This document shows, piece by piece, positions 9,411-17,642 of a DNA stretch of 64,000 bases. Within the stretch, counting starts at the first letter, position 1. Each line of letters starts with the position of its first letter. The notes beneath the pieces were generated by a model. The model searched no databases and was not told where the DNA came from. It saw only the letters and a list, made by a program, of their open reading frames with translations. Both the position numbers and the translations under genes were made by a program. Source of the DNA: Lysobacterales bacterium (GTDB lineage Bacteria > Pseudomonadota > Gammaproteobacteria > Xanthomonadales > SZUA-5); NCBI GenBank assembly GCA_022844135.1, contig JALHMG010000008.1:96830-160829 (forward strand), given 5' to 3'.

Positions 9411-9800
9411 ATGCCGCTGATCGACCTGCTGTTGCCACTGCGTTGGCGCGATTTGGATGCCTACGGCCACGTCAATAACGCTCAGTTCTTTACCTTCATC
9501 GAGGAAGCGCGTATCCGTTGGTTTTCGTCGCTCGGCGGCCCTTGGCGTCATGCAGACGCCGAACCTGTGCTCGCAGCGGCCAATGTGAATTTTCGCCGTC
9601 AGATGCTGTATCCCGCTGAGCTGCGCGTGGTGCTTACCGCCGGTCGCGTCGGCAACTCGTCGTTGACATTGGAGCACACCATCGTCGACACCGTCAGCGC
9701 GGAACTGTATTCCGACGGCAACAGTGTCGTCGTCTGGGTGTCGCCGAAGACGGGGAGGCCGGTTCCGCTGCCAGAGGTTGTTCGCAAAGCCGCCGGGTGA
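9411..9800 (+). CDS. Acyl-CoA thioesterase, hotdog fold (4HBT/YbgC-like)
   Basis: 129 aa, a single hotdog domain. The N-terminal motif RWRDLDAYGHVNNAQFFTF is the 4-hydroxybenzoyl-CoA thioesterase signature, with D16 as likely catalytic acid and the following long helix EEARIRWF. It would hydrolyse acyl-CoA or acyl-ACP thioesters in the cytoplasm; the chain specificity is unknown. It stands 31 bases after the PilZ gene and 46 bases before hemX in the same direction. Confidence 0.88.
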   Translation: MPLIDLLLPLRWRDLDAYGHVNNAQFFTFIEEARIRWFSSLGGPWRHADAEPVLAAANVNFRRQMLYPAELRVVLTAGRVGNSSLTLEHTIVDTVSAELYSDGNSVVVWVSPKTGRPVPLPEVVRKAAG

Positions 9801-9846
9801 GCGCGATCGAACAACAGCGCTAGCCGCTTTCGGCTACCATCTGGTT

Positions 9847-10989
9847 ATGAACGACGATTCGCAACAAATCGACGCTGGCGCAGTGCCGGCGGCGTCGCCG
9901 CGCCGGCGCGGTGGTCCATGGTTATTCCTGTTCGTGCTGCTGCTTGGTGCGGTCGGCGCTGGTTACTGGTGGTGGACGCGAGAGGTCGTTGCGACCACCG
10001 TGTCAGCGCCAGCGCCGGTGGTTGTCGCGCCAGATGTCGATTCCTTGCGTGCACGACTGGAAGATGCCGCGCAGGTCAACCGCGCGCTGCGCCAGCAGGT
10101 GCTGGGGCTGACGCAACGGCTCGGCGTGATCGAAGAGAACATCGGCAATCTGGGCGAAAGCCGTGCACCGGGCATCGACGCGCAGCGCCTTGTCGAAGCC
10201 GATTTCCTCTTGCACATGGCCGAACAGCGCCTGGCGTTGTTCGGCGACGTGGCCGGTGCACTGGCGGCGCTGCGGTTGGCCGATGGCCAGCTCAAGGTCA
10301 GCGGCGATGTGCGTGCCGCTACCGTGCGGCAAACGTTGCAACTGGAAATCGACATTCTTGCCGGCGTCGCCAGCGCGGACCTTCCGCCGCTGCTGGCCAG
10401 ACTGCAGGCGCTCTCCGACGCAGCGAATGGCTGGCCACTTGCCAGCACCGTGCGTCTGGCGCCCGCGGGAGGCGAAGCGTGGCACCAGCGCGCGCTCGCG
10501 GCGCTGGATCGCTATTTCCGAGTGCGGCGACTCGACGATGCGCAGGCCAGCGACCTATGGGTGCGCGATCGCATCGCGCTCGACTTGAGCGCCGCACGCT
10601 GGCTGCTGTTGCGCGGCGAAGGTGCATCGGCCAAGGCGTTATTGACGAACGTCCGAGAAACGATGGGCGCGAGACTCGAAACGCGCGACGCTGGCGTTAC
10701 CCAAGCCTTGGCCCAGCTCGACGAAATCCTCGCAGCGCCCCTTGCGCCGGAATTGCCAGCGCTAGGCGAAGCGCGGCGCGAGTTGGCGCGTTTGCAGCGG
10801 GCCGACAGCCCGGTGGCGAATGTCCCGACGACCATCGACTCGCCGGCACCATCCGTTCAGCCAAATGCGTTGGCGCCCGAAGCGCCCTCAGCCGACGGGC
10901 CGCCTGTCGAAGACACAGCGCCGCCCAGCGAAGTGCCCGAGGCGGGCGCGCCTGTCGACGCGGCGACACCATCGGACGAGCGCGTCTGA
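9847..10989 (+). CDS. hemX: HemX family protein
   Basis: 380 aa. A short cytoplasmic N-terminus is followed by one transmembrane helix (about 25-43), a periplasmic coiled-coil region with repeated Leu/Ala heptads, the conserved HemX body (for example VEADFLLHMAEQRLALFGDV), and a low-complexity Pro/Ala/Glu tail. Proteins of this family are often annotated as uroporphyrinogen-III C-methyltransferase, but the E. coli-type HemX lacks methyltransferase motifs and its role is not settled. The start at 9847 is chosen because it places the membrane helix at the usual spot and avoids overlap with the thioesterase gene. The stop overlaps the start of hemY by one base (TGATG). hemC and hemD are not in the window. 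Confidence 0.9.
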   Translation: MNDDSQQIDAGAVPAASPRRRGGPWLFLFVLLLGAVGAGYWWWTREVVATTVSAPAPVVVAPDVDSLRARLEDAAQVNRALRQQVLGLTQRLGVIEENIGNLGESRAPGIDAQRLVEADFLLHMAEQRLALFGDVAGALAALRLADGQLKVSGDVRAATVRQTLQLEIDILAGVASADLPPLLARLQALSDAANGWPLASTVRLAPAGGEAWHQRALAALDRYFRVRRLDDAQASDLWVRDRIALDLSAARWLLLRGEGASAKALLTNVRETMGARLETRDAGVTQALAQLDEILAAPLAPELPALGEARRELARLQRADSPVANVPTTIDSPAPSVQPNALAPEAPSADGPPVEDTAPPSEVPEAGAPVDAATPSDERV

Positions 10990-12182
10990 TGCGTTGGATA
11001 TTACGACTCGCCTGGTTCCTGGCGCTGGCAACCCTGGCGGCGCTCATCGGCTTTTTCTTGCGCCGCGATCCCGGCTTGGTGCTGGTGCGTTTCCACGGCT
11101 TTGAAGTCGACACCAGCGTGGTATTCCTGATGATCGCCGCCATCGTCGTGGCCGCACTGCTGTATGGCTTGTACGTGCTCGTGGTGCGCTTGCCGCGCTT
11201 CTGGCGCCACGGACGCAGAACTAAAGCCACCACGCGCCTCGATGAGGGATTGGTGCTCAGCTACGCCGGTCAGCTTTACGCCGCACAACGCGCACTACTT
11301 GCAGCCAGCCCCGAACCGGTTCAGCGCTTGAGCGCCTTGCTGTCCGCTGCGGATGTCGCTCAGCGACGCGGCGAGATCGCGCTCGTCGATGAGATCCTGC
11401 GCAATGCCGCAAAACTCGATCGCGGTGTCGACATCGCGGCCGTGCTGGGCGATGTATGGCGCGCCGAACGCGGCGAAGAGGAGGCATTCCTCGCCGTCGG
11501 CGTCCGTGCCGAAAAAGCCGATGCCCCGCCGGTGGTTTTGCGTGCTTATATCGAAGGTCTGCTCAAGCGCCGCCGCGCGGCCGATGCCGTGCACGTCCTC
11601 GAACGTCTCGGCAGCCTGCGACAGATCGGCGATCGCGAGTTCGCCGCGCTCGAGCTGCGTGTGCTCGCCGCCGCGCTCGAACAAGCGCCCGACCGCGAAA
11701 CGCTCGACGCGCTCTGGAAACGTTTCGGCAAAGTCGAACGCCGCGATCTGATCGTCCTACGCGCCCTGGTGTGCGCCGAATCGCGCGTGGGCAGCCGCAA
11801 TCTGGCCGCTGAAGCCATCGAGGCCGCGCTTGCGAAAGAATGGTCCGAACCACTGGCCGAGGTTTACGCCAGCGCTCCAGTGGAATCGGCCAGCGCTCGC
11901 ATCAAACGCGCCGAAGCCATGTTGCCCAAACACCCCAGCAGTCCAGGTTTGTTGCTGGCACTGGCGCGCTGGTGCCGACTGTCCGACATCACCGGCAAAG
12001 CCCAAGACTACTTGCGCCTGTCGCTGTCGGCCAACCCGCGCATCGAGGCCCTCACTGAAGCCGCCCAACTCTTCGAAAGCCGCGGCGAGAGCGAGCGCGC
12101 CAAACTCGCCTGGCGCCTCGCCGCCGAAAGCGCCCTCGGCAAGAAGCCCGCCGATGCTGAGCTGACGTCGTTGCTTCGATGA
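10989..12182 (+). CDS. hemY: HemY family protein
   Basis: 397 aa. Two N-terminal transmembrane helices (about 5-22 and 40-62) flank the conserved segment FLRRDPGLVLVRFHGFEVDTS, the HemY_N signature. The rest is a series of TPR-like helical hairpins (for example AQRALLAASPEPVQRLSALLSAADVAQRRGE). The protein is an inner-membrane TPR protein thought to work in late protoporphyrin metabolism together with HemX; the mechanism is unknown. It is coupled to hemX by a one-base overlap. This is the gammaproteobacterial HemY, not the Bacillus protoporphyrinogen oxidase of the same name. Confidence 0.9.
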   Translation: MRWILRLAWFLALATLAALIGFFLRRDPGLVLVRFHGFEVDTSVVFLMIAAIVVAALLYGLYVLVVRLPRFWRHGRRTKATTRLDEGLVLSYAGQLYAAQRALLAASPEPVQRLSALLSAADVAQRRGEIALVDEILRNAAKLDRGVDIAAVLGDVWRAERGEEEAFLAVGVRAEKADAPPVVLRAYIEGLLKRRRAADAVHVLERLGSLRQIGDREFAALELRVLAAALEQAPDRETLDALWKRFGKVERRDLIVLRALVCAESRVGSRNLAAEAIEAALAKEWSEPLAEVYASAPVESASARIKRAEAMLPKHPSSPGLLLALARWCRLSDITGKAQDYLRLSLSANPRIEALTEAAQLFESRGESERAKLAWRLAAESALGKKPADAELTSLLR

Positions 12183-12351
12183 ATGCCGTCATGTGAATAG
12201 CGCCTGCGCGCCGCCGGGTCGCTCATGTGCTTGGCCCGCTTTGTGAGAATTTGCGAGATTTGCCGACGTCCAAAACCACCGAGGCGCCGACACTCCGGTG
12301 CTAGTTTGCCCGCAAACGCGCACATCCCGCGCGTGCGCACGGAGCGAACAC

Positions 12352-13161
12352 ATGGCTGCTTTCCAAATCGCCACCTGGTACGACACCTGGAACCAAACCG
12401 GACTCGATAACCTGGTCAACGGCATCGTGCCGCTGAATCTTGCAGGGCGCTACAACCTCGCGTTTTTCAGTCTGGTCGCACAGTCCTCGGGCGGATACGC
12501 GCCCGGCGGGGCAGGGCAATTCGCCAGCCAGGTCCAGGCACAAATCTTCAAACAAGCGCCCGCCGCCGTGGTCTACATCGGACTTGGCAGCACCGGCATC
12601 GCCGCAGCCGTGGCCGACAACACCGCCAACAACAATCGCTCCACCGCCAACATCGTCGCGTGGCTTAAAGCCAATGGCTACAGCGGCATCTCCATCGACG
12701 CGGAGGAATACGCGGTGATGCAAGTGGTACCCGATTTCGTGACCCAACTCGGCCCCAGCTTTCAGGCGGCTGGCTTGGGCATCGCCATTTCCGTTCCCTG
12801 GCCCGGCGGCGGCCCGACCAATCTTTACGGCGCCGGCGCCGTTCAAGCCTTCAACGCCTACGTCGATGTTCTGGAGCTACAAGACTATTCCTCCGCCGGC
12901 ACGCCCATCGACGCCCCCATCTGGATCAGTGCAGGTATCCCCGCCAGCAAACTCATGGGCGGCGTCAGCACCGAAAATGGTCAGTACCTGACCTCACTCT
13001 CCGACACCCAGGCCTGGACGCAATACGCCCTACAAAACGGCCTCCAGGGCATGTTCAGCTGGCGCCTGGACAACGACCACACTCCACCCGGCTCGCCCGA
13101 AGATGTGGGGCCGACGTTTACAGGGGCTCAGATGATTTACGATACGGCGACGAGCAGCTAA
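12352..13161 (+). CDS. Glycoside hydrolase family 18-like protein
   Basis: 269 aa from ATG 12352, which has GGAG seven bases upstream. The sequence follows a GH18 TIM barrel: an initial strand QIATWYDTW, a strand AAVVYIGLGS, the catalytic strand GISIDAEEY and a final strand GMFSWRLDND like the end of chitinases. In the DxxDxDxE motif only the last D116-A-E118 remains; the first two Asp positions are Ser. The glutamate that acts as proton donor is therefore present, but the supporting acids are altered. There is no signal peptide. It may be a chitinase or endo-N-acetylglucosaminidase-like enzyme, or a carbohydrate-binding derivative. Confidence 0.75.
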   Translation: MAAFQIATWYDTWNQTGLDNLVNGIVPLNLAGRYNLAFFSLVAQSSGGYAPGGAGQFASQVQAQIFKQAPAAVVYIGLGSTGIAAAVADNTANNNRSTANIVAWLKANGYSGISIDAEEYAVMQVVPDFVTQLGPSFQAAGLGIAISVPWPGGGPTNLYGAGAVQAFNAYVDVLELQDYSSAGTPIDAPIWISAGIPASKLMGGVSTENGQYLTSLSDTQAWTQYALQNGLQGMFSWRLDNDHTPPGSPEDVGPTFTGAQMIYDTATSS

Positions 13162-13230
13162 AGCCGTTTGAAGGTTGGCATGAATGGCACGAGCTGGCCC
13201 GATTCTGCGGCCCGCTGACCGAGTTCCTTG

Positions 13231-13300
13231 AGAGGCTTTGTCGACGCTCCACAGAGCTTGCGGCGCCGCGTTGCGAAGAAACGGCGCTCGCAAAGCCTCT
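13231..13300. repeat. Inverted repeat in the leader of the acyl-CoA dehydrogenase gene
   Basis: AGAGGCTTTG at 13231-13240 and CAAAGCCTCT at 13291-13300 are perfect 10-base inverted arms 50 bases apart. The interval from 13162 to 13455 otherwise holds no supported gene. Confidence 0.5.
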
Positions 13301-13455
13301 GGTGTTGCCTGATGGTCGACGCCAATCAGTTTTGGGGGCTGAAAAGTAGCGCTGCTTCGTGGAAAATCCAGGGCGACCGACAAGATCCGCCTTTCTCGAA
13401 GGTGTTTGTTGTCGTGAACGAACCGGCGCTACTCGCCCCAATCACTGCAGACCGA

Positions 13456-14610
13456 ATGATGACCACCTGGACTCAAGACGACGAACGTGCGCTGCTCGAC
13501 AACATCGATCGCTGGATCGAGCGTGAGGTCAAACCGATTGCGCGGGAGCACGATCAGGAGGACAAATACCCGCACGCGCTGGTCGAGCAGATGAAGGAGC
13601 TGGGCTTGTTCGGCGCCACGATCTCGCCCGAATACGGCGGCCTGGGATTGCCGGCCAGCATCTACGCCAAGATCGTGATCCGCGTGGCCGGTGCCTGGAT
13701 GGCCCCGGTGGGCATTTTCAACTCGCACTTGATCATGGCCAGTGCCATCGAGCGGTGCGGCACGGAAGAGCAGAAACAGCGCTTTCTGCCGTTGATGGCG
13801 ACCGGCGAGAAGCGCGGTGGCATTGCGTTGACGGAGCCGAACGCCGGTTCGGACTTGCAAGCCATTCGCTCGGTCGCGAGGCGCGAAGGTGAGCACTACA
13901 TCATCAACGGCAGCAAGACCTGGATCACCAATTCGCTCCACGGACACATGGTGCTGTTGCTGGTCAAGACCGATCCCGAAGCCAAGCCGCGGCACAAAGG
14001 CATGAGCCTGTTTATCGCCGAGAAGGGCGACGGCTTCGTTGTCGCCGGCAAGCTCAAGAAGATGGGCTATCGCGCCATCGATTCGTGCGAGCTGGCGTTT
14101 CAGGACTATCGTATCCCCGCCGCCAATCTGGTGGGCGGCGTCGAGGGGCAGGGCTTTTATCAAACCGCCGGTGGTCTGGAGTTAGGTCGCATCAATGTTG
14201 CGGCGCGCGGCGCTGGCATCGCTGAGGGCGCGCTCAAGCTGGCGCTGGCGTATTCGCAAACGCGGCAAACGTTTGGTAAGCCCATTTGCGAGCATCAGGC
14301 GATCCAGTTGAAGCTCGCGGAGATGGCAAGCAAGGTAGAAGCGAGCAAGCTCTTGATCGACAGCGCGGCACGCAAGTACGACACCGGCGAGCGCTGCGAT
14401 CTGGAGGCCAGCATGGCCAAGTACTTCGCTACCGAAACCGGCGTGTTTTGCGCTGCCGAAGCGATGCGCATCTTCGGTGGCTACAGCTATTCGGTGGAGT
14501 ACGAAATCGAGCGCTACTATCGCGATGCGATGCTGATGTGCATCGGCGAGGGCACCAATGAAATCCAGCGGATCATCATTGCCAAGCAGTTGATCGAACG
14601 CCAAGGTTGA
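13456..14610 (+). CDS. Acyl-CoA dehydrogenase
   Basis: 384 aa, the usual length of the family. The order of parts is an N-terminal helical domain ([17 protein letters not shown]), the FAD-binding middle domain with GGIALTEPNAGSDLQAIRS, and the C-terminal helical domain with ARGAGIAEGALKLALAYSQTR. The near-terminal GEGTNEIQR segment contains E365, the probable catalytic base. It would oxidise an acyl-CoA at the alpha-beta bond and pass electrons to ETF. The frame is open further upstream to 13228, but homology to the family starts at MMTTWTQDDE, so 13456 is preferred. It is followed by a CoA-transferase gene, which suggests a catabolic pair. A broken copy of residues about 17-120 lies at 17283-17551. 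Confidence 0.92.
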   Translation: MMTTWTQDDERALLDNIDRWIEREVKPIAREHDQEDKYPHALVEQMKELGLFGATISPEYGGLGLPASIYAKIVIRVAGAWMAPVGIFNSHLIMASAIERCGTEEQKQRFLPLMATGEKRGGIALTEPNAGSDLQAIRSVARREGEHYIINGSKTWITNSLHGHMVLLLVKTDPEAKPRHKGMSLFIAEKGDGFVVAGKLKKMGYRAIDSCELAFQDYRIPAANLVGGVEGQGFYQTAGGLELGRINVAARGAGIAEGALKLALAYSQTRQTFGKPICEHQAIQLKLAEMASKVEASKLLIDSAARKYDTGERCDLEASMAKYFATETGVFCAAEAMRIFGGYSYSVEYEIERYYRDAMLMCIGEGTNEIQRIIIAKQLIERQG

Positions 14611-14616
14611 CGCCGG

Positions 14617-14703
14617 TTTTTGGTTGCCGGTTGCTGGTTCTTGGAAAGCAGCTGCAATCGTGGCGAGACCTGATCAAGGACCAACAACCGACAACCGAGA
14701 ATC
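14617..14703. repeat. Imperfect inverted repeat of GGTTG units
   Basis: A left arm rich in GGTTG (14617-14644) pairs with a right arm rich in CAACC (about 14675-14702), with most differences being transitions. The element fills the gap between two genes of an apparent operon and overlaps the start codon of the second. It looks like a dispersed GGTTGxxGGTTG-type intergenic repeat; no other copy was seen in the window. Confidence 0.55.
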
Positions 14704-15825
14704 ATGAAAGCTCTCCCCCTCAAAGGCCTGCGCATCCTCGCCGTCGAGCAATACGGCGCGGGCCCGTATGGGTCGATGTTCCTGGCCGATCTTGGTGCCG
14801 AGGTGATCAAGATCGAATCGCCGCCAGCTGGCGATGTGTCGCGCGCGACGGGGCCGTACTTTTTAGGCGAGGGCGACAGCCAGTTCTTTCAAACCTTCAA
14901 CCTCAACAAGCGCTCGGTGTTGCTCGATTTGAAATCTCCGGAGGGGCGCGCGCAGTTCGAGAAATTGGTGGCATCGAGCGACGCGGTGACCAACAATTTG
15001 CGCGGCGATCAGCCGGCGAAACTGAAGATCACCTATGAACATCTGGCGGCGATCAAGCCTTCGATCGTGTGCGCGCACCTGTCTGCCTATGGCCGCGACA
15101 ATGAGCGCGCCGCCTGGCCGGGATACGACTATCTGATGCAGGCTGAAGCCGGCTTCATGATGCTTACCGGCGAACCCGACGGCCCGCCCGCGCGTTTTGG
15201 CTTGAGCATGGTCGATTTCATGACCGGCAGCGTGATGGCCACCGGCGTGCTGGCCGCGATCATCGGCGCACAGCGCACCGGTATCGGCTGCGACGTGGAT
15301 GTGTCGTTATTCGACGTGGCGCTGCATCAGCTCAGCTACCCGGCCACCTGGTATTTGAACGCCGGGCACGAAACCACGCGCCTGCCGCGCTCGGCGCATC
15401 CGGGCACGGTGCCATGCCAGTTATATCGAAGCGCCGATGGCTGGCTGATGGTGATGTGCATGCTCGATAAGTTCTGGCAGCAATTCCTCGACGGTATCGG
15501 ACTGGCGGATCTAAAGTCCGATCCCCGTTTCATCGATTACCCCGCGCGCCGCAAGCACCGCGAAGCGCTGACGCCGATCGTCGATGGGGCACTGATGACG
15601 CAGCCCAGCGCGCACTGGCTGACTCAGTTTGCTGGCGTTCTACCCATCGCGCCGGTGAATGACATCAAGGCAGCGCTCGACAATCCCTATGTCGAGCGTG
15701 TGGGCATGCTGCAAACACTGTCGCATCCCAGCGGCCCGTTGCGCGTGCTGAAGAGTCCGATCAAGCTCGATGGCGAGCGGTTGCCGAGTCGCGTGTGTCC
15801 GCCGTTGGGGGCGGATGGGGAATGA
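14704..15825 (+). CDS. CaiB/BaiF family (class III) CoA-transferase
   Basis: 373 aa. The N-terminus LKGLRILAVEQYGAGPYGSMFLADLGAEVIKIE and the segment NLNKRSVLLDLKSPEGR are hallmarks of class III CoA-transferases, and D171 in the SMVDFMTGS segment matches the catalytic aspartate. These enzymes move CoA between carboxylic acids in the cytoplasm. The acyl-CoA dehydrogenase gene 93 bases upstream suggests the pair activates and then oxidises an organic acid; the substrate is unknown. The stop overlaps the start of the next frame. Confidence 0.92.
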   Translation: MKALPLKGLRILAVEQYGAGPYGSMFLADLGAEVIKIESPPAGDVSRATGPYFLGEGDSQFFQTFNLNKRSVLLDLKSPEGRAQFEKLVASSDAVTNNLRGDQPAKLKITYEHLAAIKPSIVCAHLSAYGRDNERAAWPGYDYLMQAEAGFMMLTGEPDGPPARFGLSMVDFMTGSVMATGVLAAIIGAQRTGIGCDVDVSLFDVALHQLSYPATWYLNAGHETTRLPRSAHPGTVPCQLYRSADGWLMVMCMLDKFWQQFLDGIGLADLKSDPRFIDYPARRKHREALTPIVDGALMTQPSAHWLTQFAGVLPIAPVNDIKAALDNPYVERVGMLQTLSHPSGPLRVLKSPIKLDGERLPSRVCPPLGADGE

Positions 15826-16442
15826 TGGCAGAGCTACCGATGCCAATCATCCGTGCAGGTCGAAGTGACGAGGTACATCGTGAGGCGGGCACGTGGGTGT
15901 TCGTTGATCCAGGTTTCGCCAACGACAAGTCGCGGAGCTGCGGACTGCTTACTTCTGGCCAGCCTCGGCTGTTCACATTCAGCGATCTCAAGGAGCAGCT
16001 TGTTGCACTGGTGACCGAAAATGCGGGTCCGATGAATCTGGTCATCGAAGCACCGCTATCGGTTGCGTTTAGCGCATCGGGCAATCCAGTGGGCAGGTCC
16101 ATTGAGCGGCGTAACGGGAAAACTCGCTATTGGTATGTCGGCCTCGGCTGCAGTGTGCTCACGTCGGCCTGCTATCTGATTCGCGCCATCACAGATGCGC
16201 AACGTCTTCGGGAAGTTCGCTTATTTGAAGGTTTTGTCTCCTTCAAGCCCAAGGGCGAAGTGTCAAATCACTGCGAAGACGTACTGCAACTTCAGCGGGT
16301 GGTTTGGCGTAAGCGAGGGGCAGGCTGCGTCGTTCCTCCAGAGCGTCTTGCAACAGATTCACAGCAGCACTCAGTGGTATCGGCGTTCGCTGTCGCAGGT
16401 ATGGACTATGGGGTTCCACCGGTAATTGTTGTTGGTGGCTAG
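15822..16442 (+). CDS. Uncharacterised protein, possible RNase H-like fold
   Basis: 206 aa starting with two consecutive ATG codons that overlap the previous stop. I do not recognise a named family with certainty. The pattern WVFVDPGFAND with D29 at the end of a first strand, LVIEAPLS with E76 at a later strand, and a C-terminal VAGMDYG segment resembles the acidic-residue layout of RNase H-like predicted nucleases of the DUF429 type. The base composition is less GC-rich than the upstream operon, and it sits at the left edge of a small accessory island with vapBC. It may have been acquired by transfer. Confidence 0.55.
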   Translation: MMAELPMPIIRAGRSDEVHREAGTWVFVDPGFANDKSRSCGLLTSGQPRLFTFSDLKEQLVALVTENAGPMNLVIEAPLSVAFSASGNPVGRSIERRNGKTRYWYVGLGCSVLTSACYLIRAITDAQRLREVRLFEGFVSFKPKGEVSNHCEDVLQLQRVVWRKRGAGCVVPPERLATDSQQHSVVSAFAVAGMDYGVPPVIVVGG

Positions 16443-16511
16443 CCCTTCCACCAGCAAGATGGCCAACGAGCTGTGTCTTTCGTGCGCCGTTATCTCAGAC
16501 GATAGATGCGA

Positions 16512-16907
16512 TCAAGCCCAGTTTTCGACGTGCAATCCTGGGACGCGTGCAAACTCGCGCGTGTTGTTGCTGACGAGAGTGACTCCCAACGCCTGTGCGT
16601 GGGCGGCGATTTGCGTGTCGAACGGGCCTATAGGTTTACCTTGCGCAGCGAGCCAAGCTCGAAGCGACCCGAAAACGCGAGCCGCAGTTTCATCGAACGG
16701 CGCAATCTCCAGGCTTGAGAGAAATTGTTGCAAGGCGCGAAGGTTTTTCTCTGAGCCGGTACGTGCCACCCCGAAATACAACTCGCCTGCCGTGACTGCA
16801 GAAATGCCAAGTCCGGCGGAGGCATGATCTCTGAATGCTTGAAGTACCTGCGGTGGCCGTTGATTGATTGCGTAAATGCAGATGTCGGTGTCAAGCAGGT
16901 AGCGCAT
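16512..16907 (-). CDS. vapC: VapC-type PIN-domain toxin ribonuclease
   Basis: 131 aa, one PIN domain. The metal-binding acids are visible: D6 and D8 in MRYLLDTDICIY, E42 in TAGELYFG, D97 in GPFDTQIAAHA, and the last site as SNNTREF, a common VapC form. VapC toxins cleave specific RNAs, often initiator tRNA or rRNA, and are neutralised by the adjacent VapB. Here the antitoxin gene is directly upstream with two bases between them, the classical operon order. Confidence 0.93.
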   Translation of the reverse strand: MRYLLDTDICIYAINQRPPQVLQAFRDHASAGLGISAVTAGELYFGVARTGSEKNLRALQQFLSSLEIAPFDETAARVFGSLRAWLAAQGKPIGPFDTQIAAHAQALGVTLVSNNTREFARVPGLHVENWA

Positions 16908-16909
16908 CG

Positions 16910-17152
16910 TCAGCTCGCCGCGCGGATGTCATCGCGTGCATCGAACTTCGGTTGTTCGCGTTCGAGCCTCACACCCGGTTCGAACAGTTCCAATGCAGCA
17001 ATCAGAGTGTCGACAGACGGCGCTGGCTTCGGGCTCAGGATCACGTCTTGTCCGACGCGCCGGATATGAACCTCCGTTCCCGGAAAACGAAATTCGCGTG
17101 GCAGACGCAACGCTTGACTGCCGCCATGGCTGAATAGCTTTGCTGTGCTCAT
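16910..17152 (-). CDS. vapB: VapB-type antitoxin
   Basis: 80 aa from the ATG at 17152. The frame extends upstream to 17215, but the longer start would run through the operator palindrome. The N-terminus [22 protein letters not shown] is the AbrB/SpoVT-like swapped-hairpin DNA-binding domain typical of VapB with VapC of this class; the C-terminal part ([11 protein letters not shown]) would wrap the toxin. The protein should repress its own operon by binding the palindrome at 17176-17192. Confidence 0.9.
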   Translation of the reverse strand: MSTAKLFSHGGSQALRLPREFRFPGTEVHIRRVGQDVILSPKPAPSVDTLIAALELFEPGVRLEREQPKFDARDDIRAAS

Positions 17153-17175
17153 CGTCGATTCCAGCATCCAAAAAG

Positions 17176-17192
17176 TATCTACATGGTAGATA
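17176..17192 (-). promoter_or_regulatory. Putative VapBC operator and core promoter
   Basis: TATCTAC and GTAGATA form perfect seven-base arms around ATG, 24 bases upstream of vapB. On the minus strand TTGCCG (17211-17206) and TACCAT (17188-17183) are 17 bases apart, a plausible -35/-10 pair whose -10 lies inside the palindrome. This is the expected layout for autorepression by VapB or the VapBC complex. Confidence 0.7.
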
Positions 17193-17219
17193 TGTTTTCG
17201 AGCAGCGGCAAGCACTATG

Positions 17220-17280
17220 TTGAGAAACGCACTTCCTGTACGTATCTCAAGTCGCGAGTCCGGCGCATGTCCGGACTCGC
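17220..17280. repeat. Two-hairpin repeat unit, copy 2
   Basis: Same unit as at 761-820. Here the first hairpin has two mismatches in 13 pairs, while the second is perfect: GCGAGTCCGG (17254-17263) pairs with CCGGACTCGC (17271-17280) around CGCATGT. Each copy thus preserves the hairpin that the other has lost in part. The unit directly abuts the breakpoint of the truncated acyl-CoA dehydrogenase copy. Confidence 0.8.
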
Positions 17281-17282
17281 TT

Positions 17283-17551
17283 CGATCGCTGGATCGAGCG
17301 TGAGGTCAAACCGATTGCGCGTGAGCACGATCAGGAGGACAAATACCCGCACGATCTCGCCCGAATACTGAGGGCTGGATTCTGCCGGCCAACATCTACG
17401 CCAAGATCGTGATTCGCGTGGCCGGTGCCTGGATGGCGCTGGTGGGCATTTTCAACTCGCACTTGATCATGGCCAGTGCCATCGAGCGGTGCGGCACTGA
17501 AGAGCAGAAACAGCGCTCTCTGCCGTTGATGGCGACCGGCGAGAAGCGCGG
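17283..17551 (+). pseudogene. Fragment of the acyl-CoA dehydrogenase gene
   Basis: This stretch is a close copy of 13505 to about 13815 in the intact gene. It carries an internal deletion of about 43 bases (the part encoding ALVEQMKELGLFGA), further small changes around 17360-17400, and scattered substitutions. Both ends break off abruptly: the left one at the repeat unit, the right one after GAGAAGCGCGG. It encodes no usable protein. It must come from a local or ectopic duplication that later decayed. Confidence 0.85.
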
Positions 17552-17642
17552 AAATAAGATTTCGATTGAGTGCTGTTGGACTTTGAGTGCAACAACACGT
17601 TATTGCGCATTTTTCGCAAACGTCGCCAACCGTCCTTTGTTA

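Noticed and set aside
9724..9846. A longer N-terminus for hemX
   Set aside because: It would overlap the thioesterase gene by 77 bases and place a non-conserved basic segment before the membrane helix.
9918..12182. A 754-codon open frame covering hemX and hemY
   Set aside because: Only the part from 10989 matches HemY; the first 357 codons are the wrong frame of hemX and look like random Arg-rich translation.
13228..13455. An N-terminal extension of the acyl-CoA dehydrogenase
   Set aside because: It spans an inverted repeat and shows no family similarity; the family starts at the tandem ATG codons at 13456.
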